Origin: SIG440 sp045645805
GTDB lineage: Bacteria; Bacillota; Clostridia; Monoglobales; Monoglobaceae
Assembly (NCBI GenBank): GCA_045645805.1
Contig: JAZRJL010000054.1
Location: 1-32,914, forward strand
DNA: 32,914 nt
Direction of reading: 5' to 3'
The notes beneath the pieces were generated by a model. That model was not told the origin of the DNA. It worked only from the letters and a program-made list of their open reading frames with translations, and searched no databases. Of the stretch, positions 32,883-32,914 are shown piece by piece. Numbering within the stretch: the first letter of the stretch is position 1; every line of letters begins with the position of its first letter. The position numbers and the translations under genes were made by a program.

Positions 32883-32914
32883 CACGTACACCTCCATTAT
32901 TTATTGTGTTTTCT

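Larger units (their letters stand above)
29305..32914. mobile_element. Serine-recombinase element inserted in cotJC, carrying an OLD-family nuclease (right end outside window)
   Basis: The left edge is the cotJC junction. Contents in order from the edge, all on the minus strand: large serine recombinase, 55-residue acidic protein, two tandem hairpin terminators, OLD-family ATPase/nuclease. The recombinase gene ends about 30 nt from the junction, the usual place for such genes. No structural phage or conjugation genes are seen in the visible 3.6 kb. Its type (prophage, integrative element or small defence island) is therefore open. Confidence 0.8.

Overview
The window is a chromosomal stretch from an AT-rich, endospore-forming Clostridia-like member of the Bacillota. 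Supporting signs are the cotJ spore-coat genes, strong AGGAGG-type ribosome binding sites, frequent TTG and GTG starts, MutS2, a FHA-FtsW-PBP cell-wall cluster and an SLH surface protein. Almost all housekeeping genes lie on the minus strand.

Layout. 1-5031 (minus): mutS2, recJ and a RelA/SpoT-type ppGpp enzyme whose reading frame is cut by a single in-frame TAG at 85-87. 5119-6494: a small membrane-anchored protein, then a divergent pair made of a 42-residue membrane peptide (minus) and a self-cleaving S24 repressor (plus). Four copies of one hexamer lie 22, 42 and 42 bp apart around their two promoters. 6495-6817: a gene-free stretch of terminator and palindromic elements. 6818-12963 (minus): a MacA-like adaptor, a MacB-type ATPase and permease, and an SLH-domain surface protein, probably one operon. 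12964-13292: AT-rich divergent region with phased TTTTAA units. 13293-14393 (plus): phosphofructokinase. 14538-18950 (minus): FHA protein, FtsW/RodA, class B PBP and HflX. 19173-28567 (minus): potABCD polyamine importer, pth, mfd and a membrane-anchored PpiC foldase.

28776-29355 (plus) is the cotJA-cotJB-cotJC spore-coat operon. cotJC matches its family for only about 31 codons, to around 29307. It then runs into foreign DNA whose first gene, read toward the junction, is a large serine recombinase. That element continues past the window end. It carries a 55-residue acidic protein (possible directionality factor), two tandem terminators and an OLD-family ATPase/TOPRIM nuclease (probable anti-phage cargo). 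The arrangement resembles the skin and SPbeta elements, which interrupt sporulation genes and are excised in the mother cell. Whether this one is excised, and whether the rest of cotJC lies at its far end, cannot be seen here.

The best leads are (1) the cotJC-interrupting defence element, (2) the S24 repressor/42-residue peptide pair with helically spaced sites, a possible damage-inducible membrane-peptide switch, and (3) the TAG-interrupted RelA. TAG is the normal stop of at least five other recognisable genes here, so the stop in relA is not explained by a changed genetic code.
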